Origin: Micavibrio aeruginosavorus ARL-13 | GTDB lineage: Bacteria; Pseudomonadota; Alphaproteobacteria; Micavibrionales; Micavibrionaceae | Direction of reading: 5' to 3' | DNA length: 64,000 bases | NCBI RefSeq assembly: GCF_000226315.1 | Contig: NC_016026.1 | Location: 310,001 to 374,000, forward strand | Part shown: piece after piece, positions 36,333 through 45,690 of the stretch | Layout: each line of letters starts with the position of its first letter | Numbering within the stretch: position 1 is the first letter of the stretch | Notes under the pieces: model-generated | Databases searched by the model: none | Seen by the model: the letters and a program-made list of their open reading frames with translations, nothing else | Told to the model about the DNA's origin: nothing | Program-made: the position numbers and the translations under genes

Positions 36333-38030
36333 ATGGCAACAGAATCGCAAAGCACCGTCCCGTACCGCGTTTTGGCCCGGAAATACCGGCCGCAGAATTT
36401 TGACCAGTTGATTGGTCAGGATGCGCTGGTCCGTACGCTGACCAACGCTATCAATTCCGGGCGGATTGCCCATGCCTTTATGCTGACCGGCGTGCGCGGG
36501 GTGGGGAAAACCACCACGGCGCGTATTATCGCAAAGGCGCTGAATTATACCGGGGCCGATGGCACCGCTGGTCCGACCACGGGGCCGACCGATGATTGCG
36601 CCGTGTGCCAGGCGATTTCCGAAGACCGTCACCCTGATGTGATCGAGATGGACGCGGCGTCCCGCACCGGTGTTGATGATATTCGCGAAATTCTGGATGG
36701 TGTGCGCTACGCCCCTGTGTCCGCCCGTTACAAAGTCTACATCATCGACGAAGTGCACATGTTGTCCAAGCAGGCGTTTAACGCTTTGCTGAAAACGCTG
36801 GAAGAGCCACCGCCGCATGTGAAATTCATTTTCGCCACCACCGAAATTCGCAAAGTGCCCGTGACCGTGTTGTCGCGGTGCCAGCGTTTTGACCTGCGCC
36901 GCGTTGAAATTCCGGTGCTGGAAAAACATTTCACGAATATTTGCGGTTGGGAAAAGGTCGGCGCGGAAGATGCCGCCATTTCCATGATCGCGCGCGCCGC
37001 GGATGGATCGGTGCGTGATGGGTTGAGTTTGCTGGACCAGGCGATTGCGCTGGGTGGCGGTGTTGATATTACCGCCGCGCAGGTGCAGGCGATGCTGGGC
37101 TTGGCCGATCGTGGCCGTGTGCTGGATCTGCTCGAACATGCGCTGAAGGGCGAAGCGCCGGAAGCTTTGGAAATTATGGGCGACCTGCATCGTCTGGGTG
37201 CGGACCCGGCGGTGATCGTGCAGGATATGCTCGACCTGACCCATTTGATGACGCGCCTGCGTGTCGCGCCGAAAACCAAGGATATGCCCGTGGGCCTGTC
37301 GCCCGAGGCGTTGGAGCGTGCGATTGATCTGGCTGCGAAACTGTCTATGCCGACGCTGGGGCGCGCATGGCAGATTTTGTTGAAAGGGTTGGGCGAGGTT
37401 ACGGCTGCCCCGAACCCGGTGGCCGCATCGGAAATGGTGATCATTCGCTTGATCTACGCCGCCGATTTGCCAGACCCGTCCGACCTGCTGAAAAAGATCA
37501 AGGACATGAAGGACACGGGCGTCACGGGTGCGCCGGGCATGAATGTGGATGCGGGACGCAGCCCGGAACCTGTGGGTTTGCGTGCGGTGTCCGGCGGAGC
37601 GGCTGTTGCGATGACCGCGCCGATGCCCGTGGTTGAAACCGCACCTGTGGCCGCACCGATGCAGGCTGTCGCGCTGAACAACCTGTCTGATGTGGTTGCC
37701 GTGTTGCAGGCCAATCGTGAAATTCGTTGGGCCACGGAGCTTTATAACTACGCCCATTTTGTCGCCATCCGTCCCGGCGTGCTGGAGGTGCGTATGGCGC
37801 CCGAGGCACATCCCAAAACAGCGCAGGAAGTGGGTGCCATTCTGACCCGCGCGATGGGTTCGCGCTGGCTGGTATCTTTGTCATCGGCGCCGGGCGCGGC
37901 CACCTTGGCCAGTGCTGAACGTGCGGAAATGGGTGCCAAAATTGAGGCCGCGCGCGCCCATCCGGTTGTATCGGAAGTTTTGGTACGCTTCCCCGGCTCC
38001 GACATCGCCATCAAAACCAAAGACAATTAA
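36333..38030 (+). CDS. dnaX: DNA polymerase III subunit gamma/tau
   Basis: The 565-aa clamp-loader ATPase shows N-terminal RKYRPQNFDQLIGQ, Walker A GVRGVGKTTTAR (about 53-64), zinc-module cysteines around DDCAVCQA, Walker B with IIDEVHMLS, and the sensor LSRCQRFDLRR. The C-terminal tau-like region is Pro/Ala-rich. I saw no typical A-rich slippery sequence for gamma formation. ATG 36333 is used; a TTG 12 codons upstream is possible. ybaB follows directly, the usual arrangement. Confidence 0.95.
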   Translation: MATESQSTVPYRVLARKYRPQNFDQLIGQDALVRTLTNAINSGRIAHAFMLTGVRGVGKTTTARIIAKALNYTGADGTAGPTTGPTDDCAVCQAISEDRHPDVIEMDAASRTGVDDIREILDGVRYAPVSARYKVYIIDEVHMLSKQAFNALLKTLEEPPPHVKFIFATTEIRKVPVTVLSRCQRFDLRRVEIPVLEKHFTNICGWEKVGAEDAAISMIARAADGSVRDGLSLLDQAIALGGGVDITAAQVQAMLGLADRGRVLDLLEHALKGEAPEALEIMGDLHRLGADPAVIVQDMLDLTHLMTRLRVAPKTKDMPVGLSPEALERAIDLAAKLSMPTLGRAWQILLKGLGEVTAAPNPVAASEMVIIRLIYAADLPDPSDLLKKIKDMKDTGVTGAPGMNVDAGRSPEPVGLRAVSGGAAVAMTAPMPVVETAPVAAPMQAVALNNLSDVVAVLQANREIRWATELYNYAHFVAIRPGVLEVRMAPEAHPKTAQEVGAILTRAMGSRWLVSLSSAPGAATLASAERAEMGAKIEAARAHPVVSEVLVRFPGSDIAIKTKDN

Positions 38031-38043
38031 ACGGAGAATTTCC

Positions 38044-38364
38044 ATGAACATTCAGAAAATGATGCAACAGGCCCAGGCCATGCAGACGAAAATGCAGGAA
38101 TTGCAGGAGCGTCTGGGTGAAATGGAAGTTCAGGGCATGTCCGGTGGTGGCATGGTACAGGTTGTGATGACCTGCAAGGGCGAAGTGCGCAAGCTGACCA
38201 TCAACCCGGAAGTGATTAACCCGGACGATCGCGAAACGCTGGAAGATCTGGTGATGGCGGCGATCAACGCGGCGCGCGCCGTGGCCGACAACACCATGAC
38301 CGAAGAAACCCAGAAATTGATGGGCCAGTTTGGTATTCCGGGTGGGGCAAAGCTGCCGTTCTAA
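38044..38364 (+). CDS. ybaB: Nucleoid-associated protein, YbaB/EbfC family
   Basis: The 106-aa DNA-binding protein starts MNIQKMMQQAQAMQTKMQEL, a long N-terminal helix, followed by the conserved MVQVVMTCKGEVRKLTINPE core and the C-terminal AINAA segment. The SD ACGGAGAA precedes ATG, 13 bp after dnaX. In most bacteria recR follows; here it is replaced by xth. Confidence 0.95.
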   Translation: MNIQKMMQQAQAMQTKMQELQERLGEMEVQGMSGGGMVQVVMTCKGEVRKLTINPEVINPDDRETLEDLVMAAINAARAVADNTMTEETQKLMGQFGIPGGAKLPF

Positions 38365-38389
38365 TCGAACGGGCTTTGGTTCTGTCTCT

Positions 38390-39205
38390 ATGCGCATCCT
38401 GACATGGAATATCAACTCGGTTCGCCTGCGGATGCCGCTTTTAAAAAAGCTGGTTCGCGAATGCGCGCCCGATATGATCTGCCTGCAGGAAACAAAGACG
38501 CCGGACGACCTGTTCCCCCTGCGTGATGTTGAAAAGGCGGGATATGCCTACACCCACATTCACGGCATGAAATCCTATAACGGCGTTGCAATTTTATCCA
38601 AAATCCCGTTTACAACGACCGAAATTCATCACCGTGTTGGCCGTGAAGATTGCCGCCATATCGCCGCCCATGTGCAGGTCGCGGAATTTAAAAAACCCGT
38701 GCAAATTCATTGCCTGTACATTCCCGCCGGGGGCGATGTGCCCGATCGCACTGTGAATGATAAATTCGGCCACAAGCTGGATTTCGTTGATGAAATGGCG
38801 GGGTGGTTTGCGAAGGAAGGTAAGTCAGGCGACCCGATGATTGCGCTTGGTGATTTCAACATTGCCCCGCTCGAACATGATGTGTGGTCGCACAAACAAT
38901 TGCTGGATGTCGTATCACACACGCCGGTTGAAGTTGAAAAACTGACCGCGATGCAGGATTCGCTGAAATGGCATGATGCCATTCGCCATTTCGTGCCGGA
39001 TGATCAGAAATGTTACACATGGTGGTCGTACCGTAACCGGGATTGGAAAAAATCCAACCGGGGTCGCCGTCTGGATCATATCTGGGTGACCAAGACGTTG
39101 GTGCCGCATTTGACGGGGCATGACATTCTGGCGGCTGCCCGCGACTGGGAAAAGCCCAGTGATCATGTGCCGGTCATGATCGACCTTGATCTGAAGGCCG
39201 CTTGA
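38390..39205 (+). CDS. xth: Exodeoxyribonuclease III
   Basis: This 271-aa AP endonuclease/exonuclease repairs abasic sites. The motifs are in order: TWNINSVR, CLQETKT (metal Glu), YNGVAILSK, LGDFNIAP (Asp/Asn), TWWSYR, RRLDHIW and the final SDHVPVMIDL with catalytic His. ATG 38390 is the natural start, 25 bp after ybaB. It is the third gene of the dnaX cluster. Confidence 0.95.
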   Translation: MRILTWNINSVRLRMPLLKKLVRECAPDMICLQETKTPDDLFPLRDVEKAGYAYTHIHGMKSYNGVAILSKIPFTTTEIHHRVGREDCRHIAAHVQVAEFKKPVQIHCLYIPAGGDVPDRTVNDKFGHKLDFVDEMAGWFAKEGKSGDPMIALGDFNIAPLEHDVWSHKQLLDVVSHTPVEVEKLTAMQDSLKWHDAIRHFVPDDQKCYTWWSYRNRDWKKSNRGRRLDHIWVTKTLVPHLTGHDILAAARDWEKPSDHVPVMIDLDLKAA

Positions 39206-39363
39206 AGTGCGCTTTTTATGCGCGAAAACCGTTCTGGATAACGCGTCCGTTAATTCTGCAATCAATTTGATTTAATTTGATTTATTTGACTTTTGTGACC
39301 CGTGCGGGCGATGATTAATTTATGCGTCACTGTGCATCGCTTTACCACGCGACATGATGGATC

Positions 39364-40038
39364 ATGAATTTCGATTTGAATTTGCCGTATCACGTTTACT
39401 GTGAATCTGCCTCGTTCTTCGGGGTCTCCCAGCCATTGAATATTCTCTCTAACTTGGCGTTCATCGCCGGGGCGTTTTTGCTGTGGTCACAGGACCGGGG
39501 GCGCGGCACGTCATTGTCGCTGCTGGCCATGTTGATGGCGGTGGTCGGGTTTGCGGGCATGGTGTGGCACATCACCGGACAACAATTTGCCGCTGCCATT
39601 GATATTGGCGCGCAATTGGTGATGGGCGCGATCCTGACCATGATTTTGGCGCATCAAATTCTACGGTGGCATCCCGTCAATGCGGTGATTGTGGGCGTGA
39701 TTATGCTGCTGTCCGCCATGTTGGGGCGGGATTTGGGCTTGCCGTTCATGTTGCAGAATGGCGGTGCGCTCCTGCCCGCCATGGTGTTTTTGGTTATTCT
39801 GGCGTTCGTGGAAATTCAACGTGGACGTATGCGTGAAGCCAAGTTTTTGATGGGCTCGGCCTACGTCTTGTTTGTCGGGTTGATCTTCTATTCGCTCGAT
39901 TGGGCTTTGTGCTGGTCATTCCCGTATGGCCTGCATTTCATGTGGCATCTCTGCATGGCCCTGTCGATCTGGTTGGCGGTGGAAGCCATCTGGACCGATC
40001 GGCAGGATAATGCGAGAGAGGAAAAGCTGGCCGCTTAA
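39364..40038 (+). CDS. Ceramidase-like (CREST superfamily) membrane protein
   Basis: The 224-aa protein has about seven membrane segments. The pattern YCESASFFGVSQPLNILSNLAF at the start, VWHITGQQFAAAIDIGAQ in the middle and LHFMWHLCMALS near the end matches the alkaline ceramidase/PAQR/Per1 superfamily. His and Asp residues form the zinc site. It is likely an inner-membrane metal-dependent amidase acting on lipids. Its stop overlaps the end of the convergent MFS gene by 4 bp. Bacterial substrates of this family are poorly known. Confidence 0.8.
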   Translation: MNFDLNLPYHVYCESASFFGVSQPLNILSNLAFIAGAFLLWSQDRGRGTSLSLLAMLMAVVGFAGMVWHITGQQFAAAIDIGAQLVMGAILTMILAHQILRWHPVNAVIVGVIMLLSAMLGRDLGLPFMLQNGGALLPAMVFLVILAFVEIQRGRMREAKFLMGSAYVLFVGLIFYSLDWALCWSFPYGLHFMWHLCMALSIWLAVEAIWTDRQDNAREEKLAA

Positions 40039-41231
40039 ACCACCAGTCTTTTTTCCGCCCGGATCAGGCCAATCATAAACGGCCCGCCCAGCAGCGCGAT
40101 AAACCCGCCAAGTGCCAGCAATGCGCCATCAATACCGATCGACCCTTCCAATATGCCAAAAACCGTCATGGCGGGAATGGCCATCACATGCACCATCAAA
40201 CTGGCGGTCGACAAAATGGTCGCGCGCCGCGTGCTGTCCACGCGTTTGTTCAATGCGGCCTGCATCCGGGGTTGACCCAGACCATAGACCAGATACCCAC
40301 ACAGGATCAGCACAACACCAACCCAGCCAATAAAAATCCCGGCTATGGCGCAAATCAACACCTCAAACGCCAATAACCCGCCCAGAACATACCGGTTGGG
40401 CCAATGCGCGGGCAGGATATGGCTGAATTGCCCGGCCACGGCGCTGATCAGGAACCCGCTGGCCCCCAATACACCGAACCATGCCGCAGGCACATCATTG
40501 GCGATGTAATAAGGCTGCTGCGTCCACAACAATACTTTCGTGCCGCAAAACATCACGGCCCCGGCGAAGATCAGCATGGCCACCTCGCGATGGCCGTGCA
40601 GGGCGTAACGCATGGTTTCGATCATATCGGCAATAGGGTGCTTTTCCGCCGCGCGTTTATGCCGTGCCGGTTCCACCAGCAAGGCCGCGCAGACAATGGC
40701 GAACGCATACCCAAATCCGGTCAAGCCCATGGCCAGATGCGGGTCGATGGCGTACAGGAACCCACCCACCGCGCTGGCCGCGGCAATCGAATAAAACCCG
40801 TACGAAAACCGTGTGCCCTCGCGTTTGGAAAATTCGTCTTCGCGCCCCTGATCCAGCAGCGTGTCATATAAAAACGCTTGTACCGTACCGGAATTCAAAC
40901 TGACACCAACACCCAGCAAGCCTTGGGCAATGCAGGCATCCAGAAACGAATCCGCATTCCAGAGTAACGCAAACCCAACCATATTGATCGCGCTGCCAAG
41001 CATGAGGGTGTGTTTGCGTTTCCACACATCAGACAGCCACCCGCTGGGCACTTCCATCAATAAAACAACGGCGGAGAAAATCGCTTCCCCGATCATCAAT
41101 TCACGGAACCCAATGCCGATCACGTCCTGATAATACAGCAGGAAAACAGGCAGGATAAAAATCGCACTGATCCCGATATTATGCAGGTTCAGAAGCAGGA
41201 TGTTGCGGTTTGTAATCTGCTCTTTTGTCAT
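40035..41231 (-). CDS. Major facilitator superfamily transporter
   Basis: The 398-aa inner-membrane transporter has about 12 hydrophobic segments. The loop between helices 2 and 3 reads GWLSDVWKRKHTLMLG, the MFS signature. I chose ATG 41231, which overlaps the stop of the acetyltransferase gene (ATGA) and follows GGGGATTGG; an upstream GTG/ATG 5 codons earlier is possible. Coupling with a GNAT enzyme suggests a resistance or modification pair, but the substrate is not predictable. Confidence 0.88.
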   Translation of the reverse strand: MTKEQITNRNILLLNLHNIGISAIFILPVFLLYYQDVIGIGFRELMIGEAIFSAVVLLMEVPSGWLSDVWKRKHTLMLGSAINMVGFALLWNADSFLDACIAQGLLGVGVSLNSGTVQAFLYDTLLDQGREDEFSKREGTRFSYGFYSIAAASAVGGFLYAIDPHLAMGLTGFGYAFAIVCAALLVEPARHKRAAEKHPIADMIETMRYALHGHREVAMLIFAGAVMFCGTKVLLWTQQPYYIANDVPAAWFGVLGASGFLISAVAGQFSHILPAHWPNRYVLGGLLAFEVLICAIAGIFIGWVGVVLILCGYLVYGLGQPRMQAALNKRVDSTRRATILSTASLMVHVMAIPAMTVFGILEGSIGIDGALLALGGFIALLGGPFMIGLIRAEKRLVV

Positions 41232-41845
41232 TTTTCCAATCCCCATTCTATATCAAGGGCGGGTAATCCGTCTGTGTCAAAACGCACATAATCGTGATGA
41301 TCCGTGACTGTGCCATCGGGCAGGGCCGCGTTCATTTTCCGAATCGTTTCCGGAATGAAACCCAGTTTTTCAATCACGCGGCGGCTGGCCTCGTTTCCGG
41401 CGGCGTGGGCAATATCCACACGACGTGCTTTCAGTGCGCCAAATGCATAACGGGTCAGGGCGTTGGTGCCTTCCGTGGCGTAGCCGCGGCCTTGCGCGCT
41501 TTTGGTCACCCAATAGCCGATTTCAAAGCGGCGCACGGTCCAGCAATAACGGTGCAGACCCGTACCCATCACGATGTGACCCGTTTCGCGGTCAATGCCG
41601 ATCATCATCATGTCATCGCGCCGGATAAATTTGGCGTAGGCCTCGCGCACCGTGGCCTCGTCATTTTCTGCGGTGCCTATTGCTTTGGCCCACGGCATCC
41701 AGCGGCTTAATTGATCCCACGTTTCAATTTTATTGGCGTGGATGGCCGCGCCATCGCCCGGCATGGCGGGGCGAATAATTAAACGAGGGGTCACGATCGG
41801 CATCGGAATATCGATCAAAATCGGGCGAATATCGGTGGTCTGCAT
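41228..41845 (-). CDS. GNAT-family N-acetyltransferase (RimJ/RimL type)
   Basis: This 205-aa acetyl-CoA dependent transferase begins TPRLIIRPAMPGDG, then RFEIGYWVTKSAQGRGYATEG containing the acetyl-CoA loop (Q/RxxGxG/A, about 117-123). The ending has ASRRVIEKLGFIPE, as in RimJ/RimL-type enzymes that acetylate protein N-termini or small amines. A strong SD (AGGAGA) precedes ATG. It is the first gene of a two-gene operon with the MFS transporter. Confidence 0.9.
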   Translation of the reverse strand: MQTTDIRPILIDIPMPIVTPRLIIRPAMPGDGAAIHANKIETWDQLSRWMPWAKAIGTAENDEATVREAYAKFIRRDDMMMIGIDRETGHIVMGTGLHRYCWTVRRFEIGYWVTKSAQGRGYATEGTNALTRYAFGALKARRVDIAHAAGNEASRRVIEKLGFIPETIRKMNAALPDGTVTDHHDYVRFDTDGLPALDIEWGLEK

Positions 41846-41960
41846 AAAAATCTCCTGTTCGGTTTGTTATGAACCGAAAGGCGGATGCAGATGATATTCC
41901 GGATGGTTTGGGAGGAGATCTGTCAGCCTTTCGGGGTGGTGGCTGACAGAGGAAGAAACC

Positions 41961-42089
41961 TTATTCCATCAACCCATCCATGGTGCGCACGGATACAACG
42001 AAGCCGCCCACAACTCCGGCCAGAATTTCTGTTTGGCCCGGATTTGCGGCAGGTGCCTTCGTGTTTAGTGGTGCCATAAGGCGGTCCAT
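41961..42089 (-). CDS. Small hypothetical protein (42 aa)
   Basis: The peptide starts MDRLMAPLNTKAPAANPGQ and contains a hydrophobic stretch ILAGVVGGFVVSV that could be a short membrane helix. GAGG lies 8 nt before ATG, and a GGCTGACAG-type hairpin follows the stop (41922-41950). It occupies most of the otherwise empty 41846-42207 gap. No family was recognised; the coding status is moderately supported. Confidence 0.45.
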   Translation of the reverse strand: MDRLMAPLNTKAPAANPGQTEILAGVVGGFVVSVRTMDGLME

Positions 42090-42207
42090 GGAAAGATCCT
42101 CAATGTCTGTTCATTCATGGAAACACAGGTCCGCATTGCGACGCAACACAAATTTGTGATGAAAAGGGGATTCAATCATCCGCGCACATTCGGTTATAAT
42201 CACGCCC

Positions 42208-42468
42208 ATGAGCGATTCATTCTTCACACGGCATCTGCACGATGCGGACGAACGGTATTTTGAACATCTGGCTTTCACGGTGAAGGTCGGTGGGGCGTTG
42301 ATTGTTATTGCGTGTGTGGTGGTGATTCATGGGCTTTTGCCCTTCCTGTTCACCCATACCGGCAGCCGGATGCTGGACCGCCTGAATGCCGATATGGCCG
42401 CCCGCCGGGCGCATTGCCAGGCCAAATCCGGGGCCAAATGTGCGGCCAAACAGGGTAAAAACGGCTGA
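42208..42468 (+). CDS. Small membrane protein, DUF6356-like
   Basis: The 86-aa protein starts MSDSFFTRHLHDADERYFEH, has one membrane segment at about 27-49 and ends in a basic, Cys-containing tail. The HLHDADERYFEH head and single helix match the small DUF6356 type found in alphaproteobacteria and linked by name to capsule genes. No such genes are close by. The function is unknown. Confidence 0.7.
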   Translation: MSDSFFTRHLHDADERYFEHLAFTVKVGGALIVIACVVVIHGLLPFLFTHTGSRMLDRLNADMAARRAHCQAKSGAKCAAKQGKNG

Positions 42469-42663
42469 AAACGGCCCCCAATTCGTCCTTGGTATAGGGC
42501 GTAAATCACAAAAATCTCGCTTTTTACCCCCTGTTTCGGGTATATCTCCGCCATGTTGATGAGAGACGGATTCACGTTTTAAGCTGGTTTCCCGCAAGGG
42601 ACAGCGTTTTAGATAATCCCGATCCATTGTTTTAATGGCACAGCTTAAGAACGATCCGGCTCT

Positions 42664-43995
42664 ATGAAACAAGTCAAAAAAGCCCCCACAGTTGGTATGG
42701 TCTCCCTCGGTTGCCCCAAGGCGCTGGTGGATTCCGAACGCATCATGACGCAGCTCCGGTCCGAGGGGTACGATTTCTCCGCGACCCATGACGGGGCCGA
42801 TGTGGTCATCGTCAACACATGCGGGTTCCTGGACTCGGCGAAGGAAGAATCGCTGGCCGCCATTGGCGATGCGCTGAAAGAAAACGGCAAGGTCATCGTG
42901 ACCGGTTGCATGGGCGCCGAACCTGAATCCATTACCAAAATTCACCCGAAGGTGATGGCCGTGACCGGCCCGCAACAATATGAAGATGTGGTGGGTGCGG
43001 TGCATGATGTGGTCGCCCCGGTGCATGACCCGTATGTCGATCTGGTTCCGGAAGCGGGTTTGAAGCTGACACCCCGCCATTACGCATATTTGAAAATTTC
43101 CGAAGGTTGCAACAACCGTTGTACCTTCTGCATCATCCCGTCTTTGCGCGGTGATCTGGTCAGCCGCCCGGCCCACCACGTGTTGTTCGAAGCGGAAAAG
43201 CTGGTCAATGCGGGCGTGAAGGAATTGCTGGTGATTTCGCAGGATACGTCGGCCTATGGCGTTGACCTGAAATATGCCGACAGCCCGTGGAAGGGTGGTC
43301 GCGTGCGCGCGAAATTCTATGATCTGTGCGCGGCGTTGGGTGACATGGGCGTGTGGGTGCGTTTGCACTACGTTTACCCGTATCCGCATGTTGATGACGT
43401 TATTCCGCTGATGGCGGATGGGAAAATTCTGCCCTATCTGGATATTCCGTTCCAGCACGCCAGCCCGAACGTGTTGAAGGCCATGAAGCGCCCGGGTAAC
43501 GTCGACAAAATTGCCGATCGTATCGGCAACTGGCGCAAGCAAGTGCCGGATCTGACGCTCCGTTCCACCTTCATCGTCGGCTTCCCCGGCGAAACGGAAT
43601 CCGATTTTGAAATGCTGCTGGATTTCATGAAGGACGCGAAAATCGACCGCGCCGGATGCTTCAAATACGAAGCGGTGCAGGGCGCGAAGGCGAATGATAT
43701 CGATGGCGCCGTTCCGGAAGAAGTGAAACAAGAGCGCTATGACCGCTTCATGCAGGTGCAACAGGAAATCAGCGCCGCCAAATCCGACGCCAAAATCGAC
43801 ACCATCGTTCAATGTATTGTTGACGAGGTCGATGGCGAAGGTGGGGCGGATGCCCGTTCCATGGCCGACGCCCCGGAAATCGACGGCAAAGTCTTCCTGC
43901 GCGACGTTCCATCCGATGTGAAGCAGGGTGACTATGTCAGCGTGCTGGTGGAAGATGCTGATGCGTATGATTTATACGGCGTTGTCGTTGAATAA
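42664..43995 (+). CDS. rimO: Ribosomal protein S12 methylthiotransferase
   Basis: The 443-aa radical-SAM enzyme adds a methylthio group to Asp of ribosomal protein S12. N-terminal MTTase domain cysteines bind the second cluster (SLGCPK, NTCGFLD, TGCMGAE). The radical-SAM cluster is Cys149/153/156 in [17 protein letters not shown], and a C-terminal TRAM domain follows at about 375-443. The SLGCPK and RGDLVSRP details favour RimO over MiaB. It is monocistronic with a strong terminator. Confidence 0.95.
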   Translation: MKQVKKAPTVGMVSLGCPKALVDSERIMTQLRSEGYDFSATHDGADVVIVNTCGFLDSAKEESLAAIGDALKENGKVIVTGCMGAEPESITKIHPKVMAVTGPQQYEDVVGAVHDVVAPVHDPYVDLVPEAGLKLTPRHYAYLKISEGCNNRCTFCIIPSLRGDLVSRPAHHVLFEAEKLVNAGVKELLVISQDTSAYGVDLKYADSPWKGGRVRAKFYDLCAALGDMGVWVRLHYVYPYPHVDDVIPLMADGKILPYLDIPFQHASPNVLKAMKRPGNVDKIADRIGNWRKQVPDLTLRSTFIVGFPGETESDFEMLLDFMKDAKIDRAGCFKYEAVQGAKANDIDGAVPEEVKQERYDRFMQVQQEISAAKSDAKIDTIVQCIVDEVDGEGGADARSMADAPEIDGKVFLRDVPSDVKQGDYVSVLVEDADAYDLYGVVVE

Positions 43996-43997
43996 AT

Positions 43998-44027
43998 AAA
44001 AAAGCCCCGGGTGATCCGGGCTTTTTT
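43998..44027. terminator. rimO: Terminator of rimO (bidirectional)
   Basis: AAAAAAGCCC(C)GG and CCGGGCTTTTTT arms pair over a 5-nt loop with one bulge. It serves both rimO and the convergent gene at 44036. Confidence 0.88.
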
Positions 44028-44035
44028 ATTGCGGC

Positions 44036-44509
44036 TCAGTTGAGCTTTAACCCAACCATCTTTGGCGTACGAATACGGCTTTCCTGCCATTTCAGCATGT
44101 CACGCTCCAGCGCTACGTCAATCTGGCCGAGGATGGTTGCGTGTTCGATCCCGTTTTTCAGGACATCGCTGTGCAGGTAAAAATCCCCGGTGGCCTCGTT
44201 GATGTGGATGTGGTCATCTTTCGGGCTGGTGCGCAACGGGCGGATTTGTTGCGCCAGCTCGGCCATGCGTGGCTGGGTGTAATACCGCATATCGGCGGAC
44301 ATGGACCAGCCCAGCAACGGGTCGGAACAATTCACGCTGACCGTGTAGGGATAGATATTCCGGCCATGTTTGGTCCGCACCGTGCCATCGGCTTGCAGGG
44401 TCTTGGGATCGGGGCTGATCTTTTTGATCAGGTCGATCCAGTCCTGTTCCTGCTTGGTCAGTGGTTTGAAGAACAGTGCGCGGAATGCTTTGGTCAAAAG
44501 GCCAGCCAT
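44036..44509 (-). CDS. Hypothetical protein, paralogue of the 44522 product
   Basis: The 157-aa soluble protein has no signal peptide. Residues 80-145 align with the upstream neighbour's product: RMAELAQQIRPL, NEATGDFYLHSDVLKNGIEHATILGQID. The N-terminal half (KPLTKQEQDWIDLIKKI) is absent from the shorter paralogue. A good SD (AAGGA) precedes ATG. The gap to the 44522 gene is 12 bp, so they form an operon. No known family; the shared core may be a small protein-interaction domain. Confidence 0.7.
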   Translation of the reverse strand: MAGLLTKAFRALFFKPLTKQEQDWIDLIKKISPDPKTLQADGTVRTKHGRNIYPYTVSVNCSDPLLGWSMSADMRYYTQPRMAELAQQIRPLRTSPKDDHIHINEATGDFYLHSDVLKNGIEHATILGQIDVALERDMLKWQESRIRTPKMVGLKLN

Positions 44510-44521
44510 CAGATGCAGTCC

Positions 44522-44827
44522 TTATCCATTCGCCGGGCGCGGTGTATTTGAAGCGTGTGCGATTTTCTGGCTGAGTATCTCGCGCGAGGCAAATTTGAAC
44601 ATGGTGATTTCGGTGTTCAAATCGATGCGACCCAGAGCCGTGGCCTGGTCCATGCCGTTCTTCTCAACATCGCTGCGCAGGTAAAAATCGCCTGTTTCGT
44701 GGTTCAGCATGATGCGGTCGTTGCGGACCGGGCTGGACAGCAGCGGGCGCATCTGGCGTTTCAATTCAGCCATACGGTGGTGCAGGTCGGCCAGATCAAA
44801 GGCAGGTTTCAAATCGCGTGTCATCAT
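44522..44827 (-). CDS. Hypothetical protein, paralogue of the 44036 product
   Basis: The 101-aa soluble protein shares with its downstream neighbour the core RMAELKRQMRPL, NHETGDFYLRSDVEKNGMDQATALGRID, giving about half identical residues there. It has a different, shorter N-terminus and a polar tail. Two ATG codons in a row follow GGGA at suitable spacing. It is the first gene of a two-gene operon. The function is unknown. Confidence 0.65.
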   Translation of the reverse strand: MMTRDLKPAFDLADLHHRMAELKRQMRPLLSSPVRNDRIMLNHETGDFYLRSDVEKNGMDQATALGRIDLNTEITMFKFASREILSQKIAHASNTPRPANG

Positions 44828-45099
44828 GAATATCCCTGTTTTTATAATTCAATGCCAAACCATAGCCCGGCGGCATCAAGGCGGCAAGGTGACCAAATTA
44901 AGGCATTGAAAAATAATAATTTTTTAAATCGGGGGTTGAAATGAGGGGGATGTGATCTCCCTTATTACGCAAGGGGGCAAGGCCTGTTTGTCGTGCCCTG
45001 AATAAGATTGGGCCGACGGCAGGCCTGTCTCCTGTATTGGGTGGGGTGTTTTGTTTGCAAACTTATAAACACCATGAATGAAGTCAATGGAGGCTCCAC

Positions 45100-45666
45100 A
45101 TGAAAAATCTGATGCGTAAAATATTGCTGACCGGTTCTGTTCTGGTCCCTGGGTTTCTGGCTCTGGGCGCGATACCGGCTGGGGCTGAAACCGTGATGCG
45201 TGATACATACGTCAAGCAAATCGATATGCCCAATACGACCGTCGTGAATTTCGGTGCCTTCGACACCAATAAGGACGGCATCCTGTCGCGTGACGAAGTG
45301 GGTGAACGTCTGTTCATCAGTTTTGACGGCGACGGCAATGGCGTCATTGATAACGTCGAATTTGATCAACGTAACGTGCTGACCTACATCCCCATGGAAC
45401 GCGGCACGATTTTGTATTTTGATTATAACGATGACGGCATCATTGATGACATGGAAAAACTGAGCCAGCAAAGTTTCATTGAGAAATCCATGCTGGATCG
45501 TTTTGCCAAGGACTCACGCGGCCTGTCCCCGCGGGACTTCATTGAAATGGGGTTCTGGCAATTGGACACCGATCGGTCCCGTGTGATCGAGCTGAGCGAA
45601 TGGAAACGCGGATATGAGGTCGCCCTGCGTCCTGAAGTCGCGGAATCCTATCTGTATAACCAGTAA
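45100..45666 (+). CDS. Exported EF-hand calcium-binding protein
   Basis: The 188-aa protein has a Sec signal peptide (residues 1-30, ending GAIPAGAE). Four EF-hand-like loops follow: DTNKDGILSRDE, DGDGNGVIDNVE, DYNDDGIIDDME and the degenerate DTDRSRVIELSE. The first three keep the acidic ligands at positions 1, 3, 5 and 12. A strong SD (GGAGG) precedes ATG. It is a single-gene unit with double hairpins downstream. It is likely periplasmic or secreted and binds calcium; the partner is unknown. The 44828-45099 gap upstream shows no gene. Confidence 0.8.
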   Translation: MKNLMRKILLTGSVLVPGFLALGAIPAGAETVMRDTYVKQIDMPNTTVVNFGAFDTNKDGILSRDEVGERLFISFDGDGNGVIDNVEFDQRNVLTYIPMERGTILYFDYNDDGIIDDMEKLSQQSFIEKSMLDRFAKDSRGLSPRDFIEMGFWQLDTDRSRVIELSEWKRGYEVALRPEVAESYLYNQ

Positions 45667-45690
45667 GGTTCTTCTCTAAATCTCCATGTG

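Noticed and set aside
37480-37505. A-run in dnaX as a programmed frameshift for gamma subunit
   Set aside because: The run is only five A followed by G, with no clear slippery heptamer or strong downstream stem seen.
36282-37811. 509-aa minus-strand ORF opposite dnaX
   Set aside because: The reverse frame is His/Arg/Gln-rich and shows no domain; it is a shadow of dnaX in GC-rich DNA. The same applies to long reverse ORFs opposite rimO, typA and cydA.
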